Positions 8,708 through 20,010 of a stretch of DNA of 64,000 bases are shown piece after piece. The translations under genes were made by a program, and so were the position numbers. The notes beneath the pieces were generated by a model. The model ran no database searches and had not been told where the DNA came from. It worked only from the letters and a program-made list of their open reading frames with translations. How positions within the stretch are numbered: the stretch's first letter is position 1; each line of letters opens with the position of its first letter. Origin of the DNA: Rhodoflexus caldus (GTDB taxonomy: Bacteria; Bacteroidota; Bacteroidia; Cytophagales; Thermoflexibacteraceae); NCBI RefSeq assembly GCF_021206925.1, contig NZ_JAJPRF010000009.1, positions 1 through 64,000 on the forward strand, given 5' to 3'.

Positions 8708-9136
8708 ATGACCATTCAGGAAATTCAGGACGAAATCATAGATGAGTTTGCTTTGTTCGACAACAAAGAAGACCGCTACGGCTATATCATAGAATTGGGC
8801 AAAAAATTAGCACCCTATCCGGAAGCCTACCGAACGGACGATTTCCTTATCAAAGGATGCCAGTCGAAGGTATGGATAAAGCCCGAAATACAAAACGGCA
8901 ACCTTGTATTCTACGGCGACAGCGACTCTACCCTTGTCAAAGGCATTGTGAGCCTATTGCTGCGGGTGCTTTCGGGTCAGCCTGCCCGCGAAATTGCTGC
9001 AGCGGATTTGTATTTCATCGACCGCATCGGCATGAGACAGATGCTTTCCATGAACCGCTCCAATGGTTTGGCGGCTATGGTAAAACAGCTCAAACTCTAC
9101 GCATTGGCTTATACATCTACGGATACTCCTAACTGA
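8708..9136 (+). CDS. sufE: Sulfur acceptor SufE
   Basis: SufE takes the persulfide sulfur from SufS and hands it to the scaffold. The 142 residues fit the family, and the acceptor Cys51 is in KGCQSKVW. The ATG at 8708 is 11 bases after the sufS stop; longer readings run back out of frame into sufS. It is followed after 8 bases by the DUF59 gene, consistent with one operon. Confidence 0.93.
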   Translation: MTIQEIQDEIIDEFALFDNKEDRYGYIIELGKKLAPYPEAYRTDDFLIKGCQSKVWIKPEIQNGNLVFYGDSDSTLVKGIVSLLLRVLSGQPAREIAAADLYFIDRIGMRQMLSMNRSNGLAAMVKQLKLYALAYTSTDTPN

Positions 9137-9144
9137 ATCGGCTT

Positions 9145-9525
9145 ATGGAACTGATTGACACCTCACAGGCGGCAGAAAACAACACCTCCGCTTCGGCAGA
9201 AGCTACGAACGTAGTGCCGATAGAAAACCTTCGGGACAAGGTCATAGAAGCGCTCAAAACGGTTTATGACCCCGAAATTCCTGTTGATATCTACGAATTG
9301 GGGCTTATCTACGAAATTACCGTCTATCCGGTCAATAATGTTTTCATTTTAATGACGCTTACCTCGCCCGCTTGCCCTTCGGCAGAGCAGATTCCGGGCG
9401 AAGTCAAAGAAAAAGTCAGTGCCATTCCCGGCGTTAATCAGGTGACGGTAGAACTGACATTTAACCCTCCCTACACGCAGGAGATGATGTCGGAAGTTGC
9501 CAAGTTAGAGCTGGGCTTTCTATAA
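9145..9525 (+). CDS. DUF59/MIP18-family Fe-S assembly protein (SufT-like)
   Basis: A 126-residue protein with a variable, Ala/Thr-rich N-terminal tail (about 1-30) and then a DUF59 domain: VYDPEIPVDIYELGLIYEI, followed by TLTSPACPSAEQIP, which carries the conserved Cys. Members help mature Fe-S proteins and often follow sufE in Bacteroidota. It has no signal peptide. Its position right after sufSE supports a role in cluster assembly or transfer, though the exact step is unknown. Confidence 0.88.
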   Translation: MELIDTSQAAENNTSASAEATNVVPIENLRDKVIEALKTVYDPEIPVDIYELGLIYEITVYPVNNVFILMTLTSPACPSAEQIPGEVKEKVSAIPGVNQVTVELTFNPPYTQEMMSEVAKLELGFL

Positions 9526-9564
9526 TTTTTCGTTTTTTATTCACCCAATAATCAGCTTTTGAGT

Positions 9565-9984
9565 ATGTACCCGAAAGAACTTACAGACCCCATGAAGCAC
9601 GACCTTACCTCGGTCGGTTTTGAAGATTTGGATACACCCGAAAAGGTAGAAGCAGCCATGAAACGCCAAGGCGTTACAATGGTTGTTGTCAATTCCGTGT
9701 GCGGTTGTGCAGCAGGCGCAGCGCGTCCGGGGGTAAAATTGGCGCTTCAGCACGCACCCGTAAAGCCCGACCACTTGGTTACGGTTTTTGCGGGCGTAGA
9801 CAAAGAGGCGGTTGCCAAAGCACGCGAATACATGTTGCCTTATCCGCCTTCTTCGCCTTCTATCGCTATTTTTAAGGATGGTGATTTGATGCATTTCATT
9901 GAGCGCCACCACATTGAAGGCCGTTCGGCACAAATGATTGCCGAGCACTTGGTAGATGCTTTTCAGGAGTTCTGCGAGGCTTAA
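9565..9984 (+). CDS. BrxA/BrxB-family bacilliredoxin
   Basis: A 139-residue thioredoxin-like protein of the YphP/BrxA/BrxB type, with the motif VCGCAAGAARPG (Cys46 and Cys48). Bacilliredoxins reduce mixed disulfides between proteins and bacillithiol. The family is common in Bacteroidota. The ATG at 9565 is used; an in-frame TTG two codons upstream is less likely. As the last gene of the suf run it may protect cluster-assembly thiols. A strong hairpin follows. Confidence 0.88.
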   Translation: MYPKELTDPMKHDLTSVGFEDLDTPEKVEAAMKRQGVTMVVVNSVCGCAAGAARPGVKLALQHAPVKPDHLVTVFAGVDKEAVAKAREYMLPYPPSSPSIAIFKDGDLMHFIERHHIEGRSAQMIAEHLVDAFQEFCEA

Positions 9985-10014
9985 TAATGCCTTACATAAA
10001 GGACTATCTACTGT

Positions 10015-10055
10015 AAAAAATCCCGACAGGTTTTGACAATCTGTCGGGATTTTGT
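10015..10055. terminator. Bidirectional terminator between the suf operon and the DUF4954-like gene
   Basis: A 13 bp stem (AAAATCCCGACAG with CTGTCGGGATTTT, 10017-10029 and 10041-10053) with T-rich flanks lies between convergent genes. It belongs to the CCCGACAGG hairpin family seen throughout the window. Confidence 0.85.
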
Positions 10056-10126
10056 TTGGCTATGCGGATATACGCAAACCGCGCAGCGTTTGGAGGATGC
10101 GTAGGCTAAATACTTGATTTTGAGTA

Positions 10127-12322
10127 TTATGACAACAGTTGCATCACCTGCTGACGGTAGTCCCGATGGGATGTTTCTGCCCAACGGATAAAACTGTTTT
10201 CGGCAAAACTGCCCAAAACCGTGTCCATTTCTTTCTCATTGGCATAAACGGCCTTGCGATAGGGGTTGGTATAGTCCTTCCGACGACTTTCCATAATGCC
10301 TTTGGTAATTTTTTCGTCGGTGAAAAGGCTCTGCTCCAACAGTTGTTCCAAGGCTGCTTTGCTGTCTATCGGCTGCCCGAAAACATGCGCATAAGCCGCT
10401 ATTGCATGTTTGAGTTTATCCATCGGATAGGTTGCCGCCTGTTCGCGATAGAATCGGTGCACTTCTTCCCAAGTGGTTACTTTCTTATGCTTAATGTCGG
10501 TTAGTAACTGTTGCAGGGCATCGCGGCGGATGAGTTGGCCACCTACATTGTCCCACTCCGATAACCGGCAGTCGTTTGGTAAACGTGCGAGCAGTTCGTT
10601 GAGCGAACGGATGCCCTGTCCTTCCGCAAAAACGGTCAGTTGCTTTGCCAAGTGAAAGGCTACAAGTTCGCGATAGAGGGCATAGGCTTTGGCTGTTTTG
10701 AGAATCACAACGGGGCGCTTGCTGTTTTCAAAACCCTCGGCCAATACGGTCATTTTTTGTACTTCATCGGGAGTTTCTTGCAATAGTTTATGACCGAGCG
10801 GTAAAAGGTCTTCATGGGTATATTCACTCCAATGGCTGTTTTGTTCGCGCAGACGGGCTTTTGCAACGGCTTCTGCCAGAATATCCAGCCCGTGAATCAT
10901 TTCATTAATCGTATCAGGGGCAAGATAGTTGTATTCCAGTAATTGTACTTTTTTGGTACGCTTGTCGCGGTCGCCATATTTCCATGCGTTGCGTGCCAGC
11001 GCATAGAGGTTGTGGAAAAACCAGTAGCCGGGCATTACCAGCAGTCGGTTTTTATCCAAGTCGTTGCTGACCAACGAAAAAGGCAGCGGAATATTCAGTT
11101 CGTAATGGAAGTCGCTTTTTGCCAGAATGGTAAAGGAGGCAAAAACCGAGTTGTGCTTAATGCTTACGCACAACCCCGGCCAAAAGCCCCGTCCTGCTAT
11201 CATTTCACCGTCTGCCCCGCGGCTGTTGTGATTGCTGCCAATGGTAGCACCCGCTGCCATATTGGTCTGCCCCTGCAACAGTGCAGCGCAGAGAAAGGAG
11301 TTGTTGTGGTGTTGCTCGTGTGCAGGGAATATGAGTGAATTCAGCACTTCGCAGCACGAAATCACCGCATTATTTCCCAGATAAGAGTTAATCAGGCGCG
11401 CGCCGTATTTGAGTTGCGAATGAGAAGCCATCACAAAGCGAACGGCTTTTACACCGTAAAAAATGCGGCAGCCTTCGCTTATAATGCCATTGACAAGCTC
11501 ACAACCCTCACCAATTTGCGTATGGGCTTCGGCAGACGAGTGAATGGTCAGGTTTTTCAGCTTGTTTGCTCCTTTAATATACACGTCGGAGCCCATATTG
11601 ACATCCTTGATGATTTTTGTATTTTTAATGATGCACCGATTGCCGATTCTGCCATAGAATCCTCGTTTGGGGGAGAATTCGCGTATGGTCATTTTCCGAA
11701 AACTTTCCATCAGTTCCTCATCGTGGCGGTTGCGCGTCCACATCCACGCATCGCCCGGGAGCATATTGCTGAAAGGCAGCACTTTCCGCCCGCCGTTTTC
11801 GTTGCACAGTTCTAACCAGATGCGCACGCTCTCGTCTTCGCCTTCTTTGACAATGCCGTTGCCGAATTTGGCGTAGTTAGTTGTTGCCATTTCGTTTACG
11901 TTAGCTATAATAGCCTCATTGCCAATTAGATAGTGCGACAGGTAATTAACATTGTCAATCACTACATTGTCGCCGATATCGCAGCTGATGATGGTGCTGT
12001 TGTACAAACCGACCCGCATCCGCAAGTTGTGGTATTCCAGATAATAAGGCTCTAATTTGCCGATGCGAATCAGCCCGAAAAACTGACAATTTTTAACCAA
12101 GCGCGCATCAAAGGCATCACTGACCCAAATCTGATTCCAATCGTCGCTGGTGTTGTTGTTGCGCACCAATGCCTCAATTTCGTAGGCGGTCAGATGGCGA
12201 TAGTTGCCGTTAGGGTTTTGTTCAAAACGCAGATAATATTCGTCTTTGCCTTCCGGTAAGTATTCCGCAGGAATAAACCGATAGCCCAATTGCTGTATCG
12301 GGTATTTAGTAATGTTGTTCAT
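10127..12322 (-). CDS. DUF4954-like beta-helix protein
   Basis: A 731-residue cytoplasmic protein without a signal peptide. The central part (about 90-400) has repeated hexapeptide-like turns (GDNVVID, GNEAIIAN, GNRCIIKN, GSDVYIKG, GEGCELV, GNNAVISC) typical of a left-handed beta-helix, as in sugar nucleotidyltransferases and acyltransferases. The C-terminal 300 residues are helical and charged. I recognise the overall sequence as the DUF4954 type found mainly in Bacteroidota; its function is unknown. The gene is divergent from katG and shares a 208-base upstream region with it. Confidence 0.75.
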   Translation of the reverse strand: MNNITKYPIQQLGYRFIPAEYLPEGKDEYYLRFEQNPNGNYRHLTAYEIEALVRNNNTSDDWNQIWVSDAFDARLVKNCQFFGLIRIGKLEPYYLEYHNLRMRVGLYNSTIISCDIGDNVVIDNVNYLSHYLIGNEAIIANVNEMATTNYAKFGNGIVKEGEDESVRIWLELCNENGGRKVLPFSNMLPGDAWMWTRNRHDEELMESFRKMTIREFSPKRGFYGRIGNRCIIKNTKIIKDVNMGSDVYIKGANKLKNLTIHSSAEAHTQIGEGCELVNGIISEGCRIFYGVKAVRFVMASHSQLKYGARLINSYLGNNAVISCCEVLNSLIFPAHEQHHNNSFLCAALLQGQTNMAAGATIGSNHNSRGADGEMIAGRGFWPGLCVSIKHNSVFASFTILAKSDFHYELNIPLPFSLVSNDLDKNRLLVMPGYWFFHNLYALARNAWKYGDRDKRTKKVQLLEYNYLAPDTINEMIHGLDILAEAVAKARLREQNSHWSEYTHEDLLPLGHKLLQETPDEVQKMTVLAEGFENSKRPVVILKTAKAYALYRELVAFHLAKQLTVFAEGQGIRSLNELLARLPNDCRLSEWDNVGGQLIRRDALQQLLTDIKHKKVTTWEEVHRFYREQAATYPMDKLKHAIAAYAHVFGQPIDSKAALEQLLEQSLFTDEKITKGIMESRRKDYTNPYRKAVYANEKEMDTVLGSFAENSFIRWAETSHRDYRQQVMQLLS

Positions 12323-12440
12323 TAGAAAAGTCAGTATAATTGTTTGCTTACGAAAGGTCTGAAAATTTATGCTTATTTTGATGCGAATTTATCATTTCGC
12401 CGCAGATGGCAATAAAAAAGAATTGGAGAACAATGCAAAA

Positions 12441-12466
12441 ATTAGTTGTGATAACAACTAATTTTG
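12441..12466 (+). promoter_or_regulatory. Palindromic operator candidate and -7 box of katG
   Basis: A perfect inverted repeat, ATTAGTTGT at 12441-12449 and ACAACTAAT at 12454-12462, overlaps a perfect -7 box TAATTTTG at 12459-12466. A regulator bound here would touch the RNA polymerase site. The T-N11-A layout resembles LysR-type sites such as OxyR, which controls katG in many bacteria. The regulator's identity is inferred. Confidence 0.6.
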
Positions 12467-12494
12467 ACCATAATTAAGTAATTTGCGCATCTAA

Positions 12495-14771
<2,277 letters not shown>

Positions 14772-14810
14772 TCGGTAACTGATTGGTAAGCAGTAAAACC
14801 ACATAAAAAT

Positions 14811-14845
14811 TGAACCCCGACAGGTGATACTTGTCGGGGTTTTTA
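14811..14845. terminator. Terminator after katG, shared with the convergent glucosidase gene
   Basis: The arms AACCCCGACA (14813-14822) and TGTCGGGGTT (14832-14841) enclose a short loop and are followed by T residues. The core matches the dispersed hairpin family. Confidence 0.85.
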
Positions 14846-14954
14846 AATTCGGCATTGCGCAGTGTGCCGCAAAAATGCCTGCTATTCCCAATATTGTGAA
14901 TCCCGCCAATAATTTGCTAAAATCCCGCTTGGTTGTGCAGAGAGGCAAGACACG

Positions 14955-16685
14955 TTATTTCATCTTATAAATAACTGATTGATAGGGTTTTAAGCGAATA
15001 TCTTTCCCTTCGGGAATGTCAGCGGAGTAGTTGTTGATGAGCACCTGCTTGGCACTGACGGCTTCGGGCAGGCTGATGCTTGCTTCGCGGTCGCTGAAAT
15101 TGTGCAACACCAACAAACGGCTGCCTTCATGTGTGCGCGTATAGGCATATACCTGCGGATGTTCGCGCTGCAAGAGTTGATACGCACCGTATATCAACGC
15201 AGGATTTTCTTTGCGCAAGCGCACCATGCGGCGGAAATGGTTCAGCACAGAGTTGGGGTCTTTGTCTTGCTTGGCTACGTTGATTTCCACATAGTTAGGA
15301 TTTACGGGCAACCACGGCGTGCCTGTGGTAAACCCTGCCTGCGGATTGCTGTTCCACTGCATCGGCGTTCTGCCGTTGTCCCGCGAACCGAATTTCAGGT
15401 CTGCCATATAGGCTACCACGTCGCCGCCGCTGTTGAGCACTTTTTTATAGCCGTTGATGGCAGCAATATCTTGGTATTGTTCAATTTTTTCAAAGCCTAT
15501 GTTGGTCATGCCCAACTCGTCGCCGTAGTAGCAATAAGGCGTACCGCGCATACTCAAAATGAAGGTATTCAGCATTTTAGCGACAGCCTCGCGGAATTGG
15601 GGCGCATCGGTGGCATAGCGATTGACCATCCGCGCTTGGTCGTGGTTGGCAAGAAAAATTGAAATCCATCCTTTTTGGGCAAAAGCGCTGTCCCAACGGG
15701 AAAAAACATCTTTCAGGTGCAGCAAATCGTAGCCCGTGCGCTTGGGAATATCCACACCGTCAAAGGCATAAGCCATGTTGAGTTCTTGGCGGTCTTCGTC
15801 CACTAAATTGTGCGCATCTTCAAAGCTATTGCCTGCGCCTTCGGCTACGCTCATCAGGTTGTATTTGCTCAATACCTCGCGGTTCATTTCTTTTAAATAC
15901 TCGTGCAAATTGCCCTGCATGGCGTAGTATTGCATAAAATTTTTCTCAAATCCGTCGGGGAATTTGGGAAAAGTGGTGTCTTTGGCGGCAAACTGGAAAG
16001 CATCCAAGCGGAAGCCGTCCACGCCTTTTTCTGCCCAAAACTTCATGATGTCGTACACTTCTCGGCGCACTTTGGGGTTTTCCCAGTTCAAGTCGGGCTG
16101 TTTGTCGGCGAAATAGTGCAGGTAGTAGGCATTGGTCAGCGAATCGTACTGCCATGCGTCGCCTTTTTCGTCAAACAGGCTGTAACGGTAGGGCGGCGTG
16201 CCTTTTTCGGCAGGCCACCAGTGGTAGTAGTTGCGGTAAGGATTGGTGCGCGAACTGCGCGACTGCTTGAACCACTCGTGCTCGTCGCTGCTGTGATTCA
16301 CGACCATGTCCATAATCAAACGGATGCCGCGTTTGTGCATTTCGGCAAGCAACAGGTCAAAATCTGCCATGGTGCCAAACTCGGGCTGTATGCCGCGATA
16401 GTCGCTCACGTCGTAGCCGTTGTCCGCATTGGGCGATGTATAAATCGGGTTGAGCCAAACAGCATCCACGCCCAGGCTTTTGATGTAGTCCAACTCGCTG
16501 ATGATGCCTTTCAGGTCGCCTACGCCGTCGCCGTCGGAATCTTTGAAACTTCGTGGATAAATTTGGTAAATCACGGCTTCTTTCCACCAAGGCTGCGCCT
16601 GTGCAGCAGTTTCTTGTTTTTTTGGGGTGCAATTTGTCAATCCGATTATCAGAAGACCGATTGCCAACAGAGTGTTTGTTTTCAT
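14955..16685 (-). CDS. GH13 alpha-glucosidase (oligo-1,6-glucosidase type), lipoprotein
   Basis: A 576-residue GH13 enzyme that hydrolyses alpha-glucosidic bonds in malto- or isomalto-oligosaccharides. A lipoprotein signal peptide ends at LTNC (Cys19), so it is anchored outside the cytoplasm. The order WWKEAVIYQIYPRSF, MDMVVNHSSDEHEWF, GFRLDAF (nucleophile Asp), VAEGAG (acid/base Glu) and LANHDQAR (third Asp) is that of oligo-1,6-glucosidase/trehalose-type GH13 proteins. A small beta-sandwich closes the C-terminus. No sus-type genes are adjacent. Substrate choice cannot be settled from sequence alone. Confidence 0.9.
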   Translation of the reverse strand: MKTNTLLAIGLLIIGLTNCTPKKQETAAQAQPWWKEAVIYQIYPRSFKDSDGDGVGDLKGIISELDYIKSLGVDAVWLNPIYTSPNADNGYDVSDYRGIQPEFGTMADFDLLLAEMHKRGIRLIMDMVVNHSSDEHEWFKQSRSSRTNPYRNYYHWWPAEKGTPPYRYSLFDEKGDAWQYDSLTNAYYLHYFADKQPDLNWENPKVRREVYDIMKFWAEKGVDGFRLDAFQFAAKDTTFPKFPDGFEKNFMQYYAMQGNLHEYLKEMNREVLSKYNLMSVAEGAGNSFEDAHNLVDEDRQELNMAYAFDGVDIPKRTGYDLLHLKDVFSRWDSAFAQKGWISIFLANHDQARMVNRYATDAPQFREAVAKMLNTFILSMRGTPYCYYGDELGMTNIGFEKIEQYQDIAAINGYKKVLNSGGDVVAYMADLKFGSRDNGRTPMQWNSNPQAGFTTGTPWLPVNPNYVEINVAKQDKDPNSVLNHFRRMVRLRKENPALIYGAYQLLQREHPQVYAYTRTHEGSRLLVLHNFSDREASISLPEAVSAKQVLINNYSADIPEGKDIRLKPYQSVIYKMK

Positions 16686-16822
16686 TGTACGCTCTTATAC
16701 TAATGGTTTTGCAAGGTTGATTTTATGGGTTTGGCAGATTGGCACGCACAACAGCTTCACTTTTGTTCGTGCGGACAGCTTTTATCAGCATTTCCAAAGT
16801 TTTCCAATATAAGCAATGCCCC

Positions 16823-17971
16823 CTAAAAACTCCACTTGAAGCGCATAAATGCCCGATGATTCAGGGCTTCGTAGGCAGGCAGGGACGCAAAAAAACTCTG
16901 CCAGACAATGTCCACATCCAGATTCGTAGCCGGATTGTAGCGCAGGGAAGGCAGCAGCAGTGTCAGGTTGGGGCCGGGCGCATAGAGTACCGAAAGGTTT
17001 GCCGACAGCGGCGGGGTGATTTCCTTGCCCATTCCTGCCAAAAAATTCCACCGCGTCGGCATGAGGTGCAGCGGCGAAAAATTGAAATTCAATTGCTGCA
17101 AATCGGTGGGGATTTCGCTGATGCCCTCGCTGTTGTAGAGCAGCCCGCCGCTGATGAACCAGCCGTTGGCGAATACATAATTGCTTTCAAGGCTCACATT
17201 CACATGCGCTTGGGGGTTGCGATGGGCAGCAAAAAACTGTACTTCGCCTTTGAAGCCTGCGTTTTTGATATTACCCGCCCAGCCACCGCCCAGCGTCAAG
17301 CGATTTTGATAAACGCCTGCAATGAGTTGCCAATCGTAGCCGCCTTTGTTAATGAAATATTTGACAGCACCTACCGCCTGTCCTTGCTTGCTGCCCGGCG
17401 CAAAAGCGACTTCTACATTGGAAAAGTCGCTGATGTTGTATTGCAGCCGTGCCGCATCGCTGCCCGGGCGTTCTTCGTAGTCAAAATCCAAAAAGTTGAA
17501 GGTGTTAAAAATATCGTTGGGATTCCATGTGGTCGTGATGCCCCAATTGAGCCGCTGCCTGCCTAATCGCAGTTGCCAGCGTTCGGTTTTGTATTCTGCC
17601 CAAAGCCGCTCGGTATTGAGGTGCATCACTAACGACGCAGTATTGACAGGCACCAACGACAAATTGACCGACTCGTTGGTATTGCGCAACTGTTCCGCAT
17701 AGTTGGGGATGGCGCGTACTTCATCGCCCCACAGGATGCGGTTGCGCAGTTCCAGCGCGAAAGTCAAGCCGCCGACAGGCTTCCAGCGCATATTCAACCG
17801 ATTGTGAATCAGATTGTTGGCAGTCAGCGGCTCAAAATTTTTCGGATAGGAAAGCGACTGCATACTTTTTAGGTAGCCGTTGAGTGTGAATTTCGGCGCA
17901 GGCGGCAGGCTGTCCTGTGCCGCTGCCGTTTGCCCTGCCAGCCAGAGCAATAGTAAGCAAAGGTATTTCAT
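16823..17971 (-). CDS. Outer-membrane beta-barrel protein of the Lol-like cluster
   Basis: A 382-residue protein with a signal peptide (cut after AAAQ near residue 19), alternating hydrophobic strands throughout and a terminal Phe, as expected for an outer-membrane barrel. A segment RWQLRLGRQRLNWGITTTWNPNDIF resembles DUF1302-like or alginate-export-type barrels. It starts 2 bases after the LolD-like ATPase gene and is the last gene of the cluster, so it may be the outer-membrane partner of the exporter. The cargo is unknown. Confidence 0.7.
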   Translation of the reverse strand: MKYLCLLLLWLAGQTAAAQDSLPPAPKFTLNGYLKSMQSLSYPKNFEPLTANNLIHNRLNMRWKPVGGLTFALELRNRILWGDEVRAIPNYAEQLRNTNESVNLSLVPVNTASLVMHLNTERLWAEYKTERWQLRLGRQRLNWGITTTWNPNDIFNTFNFLDFDYEERPGSDAARLQYNISDFSNVEVAFAPGSKQGQAVGAVKYFINKGGYDWQLIAGVYQNRLTLGGGWAGNIKNAGFKGEVQFFAAHRNPQAHVNVSLESNYVFANGWFISGGLLYNSEGISEIPTDLQQLNFNFSPLHLMPTRWNFLAGMGKEITPPLSANLSVLYAPGPNLTLLLPSLRYNPATNLDVDIVWQSFFASLPAYEALNHRAFMRFKWSF

Positions 17972-17973
17972 GA

Positions 17974-18684
17974 CTAATGCGCGTGTGCGGTATCCACTAC
18001 TGCCGAATCTGACACAATACGCCCGTCCACCAGCGTGATGACGCGCCGCGCCCGCTCAATCACTCGCGGGTCGTGGGTGGAAAACAGAAACGTGATGTTT
18101 TCTTCCTGATTGAGCCGCGCCATGATGTCCAGCAAATTGGCGGCAGATTTGGAATCCAGATTGGCGGTTGGTTCGTCTGCCAGTACGAACTGTGGCTTGG
18201 AAGCCAGCGCACGGGCAACCGCCACGCGCTGTTGCTGTCCGCCCGACAGTTGCGCAGGGGTGCTGTCTAATTTGTCTTCCATCCCGATTTCGCGGAACAG
18301 TTGCTTCATGCGTGCCTCGCGTTGGGTTTTGTCCGCACCTTGCAGCAGCATCACAAACTCGGCATTCTCGCGGGCGGTCAGCACGGGAATGAGGTTGAAG
18401 GATTGGAATACAAAGCCGATATTATGCAACCGAAAGTTGATAAGTTCGCCGGCGCTCATGCGGGTAATATCTACGCCATTGATAAAGATATTGCCCTGAT
18501 TGGGGCTGTCTAATCCGCCGATTAGGTTGAGCAGCGTCGTTTTACCCGACCCCGAAGGCCCTACCAGCGCGGTAAATTCCCCCCGATTGATGTGCAAATG
18601 CACATTATTGACTGCATAAACGGGGATGGTATCGGCATTGTAAATTTTGCTGATGTTGTGTGCGTCAATTACTGTGTTTGTCAT
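17974..18684 (-). CDS. LolD-like ABC transporter ATP-binding protein
   Basis: A 236-residue ATPase of the MacB/LolD class. Walker A is GPSGSGKTT (42-50), the Q-loop is FVFQSFNLIP, the signature is LSGGQQQRVAVARAL and Walker B is FVLADEPTANLDSKS. It should energise the two FtsX-type permeases encoded upstream. The 96-base gap before it contains a hairpin, which could reduce read-through from the permease genes or mark a second transcript start. The outer-membrane protein gene follows after 2 bases. Confidence 0.92.
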   Translation of the reverse strand: MTNTVIDAHNISKIYNADTIPVYAVNNVHLHINRGEFTALVGPSGSGKTTLLNLIGGLDSPNQGNIFINGVDITRMSAGELINFRLHNIGFVFQSFNLIPVLTARENAEFVMLLQGADKTQREARMKQLFREIGMEDKLDSTPAQLSGGQQQRVAVARALASKPQFVLADEPTANLDSKSAANLLDIMARLNQEENITFLFSTHDPRVIERARRVITLVDGRIVSDSAVVDTAHAH

Positions 18685-18721
18685 AGCTTGTGTTTGTTAG
18701 TTTTTTACCGCAAAGAGACCT

Positions 18722-18757
18722 TTAAACCCGACGGGCCTTATAGCCCCGTCGGGTTTG
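18722..18757. terminator. Hairpin inside the Lol-like cluster
   Basis: The arms AAACCCGACGGG (18724-18735) and CCCGTCGGGTTT (18744-18755) form a 12 bp stem with a short loop. It lies between the second permease gene and the ATPase gene, all read leftward, so it may act as a partial terminator within the operon. Confidence 0.6.
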
Positions 18758-18780
18758 TGCACCATCCGCATGCTCAAAAT

Positions 18781-19998
18781 TCAATTGCGCAATGCGTCAA
18801 TCGGTTTCATGCGCAGGGCTTTGACGGCCGGTAATATGCTTGCAATCAGTGCGGTAGCTACCACGATGATTAGAACGCTGACGATTCTTTCGCCCGGAAA
18901 TTCGGGGTAAACCATGGTGCGGAAGCCGAAACTGCCCATCATGTCTTCGCCCATACCTGCCAGATTCAGCCCCTTGTAGCTGTAATAGGTGCTTACCGCC
19001 CAGCCAATCGCGATGCCGACGGGTGCACCTGCCAGCGTGAGCAGCACGGTTTCGGTCAATACCAGCAGAAAAATGCGCAGCCTACCCGTCCCCAGCGCCG
19101 CCATCATACCAATTTCGCGGGTGCGTTCCATAATTGCCATCAGCATGGTATTGACGATGCCAAACGCCAGTGCAACCATGATGATAATCATAATAATGTA
19201 AGAATAATCGTCCACCGTTTTGACCATCAGGTTGGTTTCAGGTGAAATTTCCTGCCACGATTCGCAGCGCAGCGGCGCGGTTTGCTGCCTGATTTGGGTC
19301 AGCACAGGCGCTACATCTTCGTCGCGATGCAGCAGCACAGCTATTTCATGCACCCCCTCACCGATGCCTAGCAGTGCGTTCAGTTCGCTTTGGCGCACAT
19401 ACACGTTGCGCTCGTCAAGGGCGGTGTTGGTACTTTGGAAAACAGCCGCCACACGAAAAGCCCCCGCTACGATGTTATTGGCAGTGTCGGTGAAAGTAAG
19501 CACTAATTTACTGCCTGTTTTCAGCTTCATTTTATCGGCTAACTTCCTGCCAATCAGCACCTGATTGCGCTTTTCGGGGTTGAAACCTTCACCTTCCGCT
19601 ATTTTTTGTCTCAATGATGAAAAATCATATTCCTCTTCGGGTACGATGCCGTTGATTTGTACGCCCGTGCTGCCTGTCGGCGTGGAAAGCATCCCTTGTG
19701 CAAGGCTGCGCAAAGCGACTTGCTTCACCTGCGGCAGCGCCTGCAATTGCCGCACAATTTTTTCCGCATCGGGAATGAGGAAAACAGGTTCGTAGTCATC
19801 CTTAAACTGCGGCTGATGGATTTGCAAGTGCCCGATTTCCTCGTCAATCACCGTTCGGATGCGGCTTTTCATCATGCCTTTGTAGAGTGCCAGCACCGCA
19901 ATGCCTGCAAATAATCCCAGCGCAATGGAAAACATAATCACTAAACTGCGCATTTTATTGCGCCAAATATTTCGCCATGCCATCAACCAAATAATCAT
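18781..19998 (-). CDS. FtsX-family ABC permease (LolC/LolE-like)
   Basis: A 405-residue membrane protein: one N-terminal membrane segment (about 16-38), a large periplasmic MacB-type domain, then three membrane segments in the C-terminal FtsX domain (from about residue 270, with MERTREIGMMAALG between). This is the LolC/LolE/MacB mechanotransmission layout. It is similar in length and plan to its neighbour at 20011-21228, so the pair probably forms a heterodimer. A 12-base gap separates them. Confidence 0.9.
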   Translation of the reverse strand: MIIWLMAWRNIWRNKMRSLVIMFSIALGLFAGIAVLALYKGMMKSRIRTVIDEEIGHLQIHQPQFKDDYEPVFLIPDAEKIVRQLQALPQVKQVALRSLAQGMLSTPTGSTGVQINGIVPEEEYDFSSLRQKIAEGEGFNPEKRNQVLIGRKLADKMKLKTGSKLVLTFTDTANNIVAGAFRVAAVFQSTNTALDERNVYVRQSELNALLGIGEGVHEIAVLLHRDEDVAPVLTQIRQQTAPLRCESWQEISPETNLMVKTVDDYSYIIMIIIMVALAFGIVNTMLMAIMERTREIGMMAALGTGRLRIFLLVLTETVLLTLAGAPVGIAIGWAVSTYYSYKGLNLAGMGEDMMGSFGFRTMVYPEFPGERIVSVLIIVVATALIASILPAVKALRMKPIDALRN

Positions 19999-20010
19999 TG
20001 CGGTAAAAGT

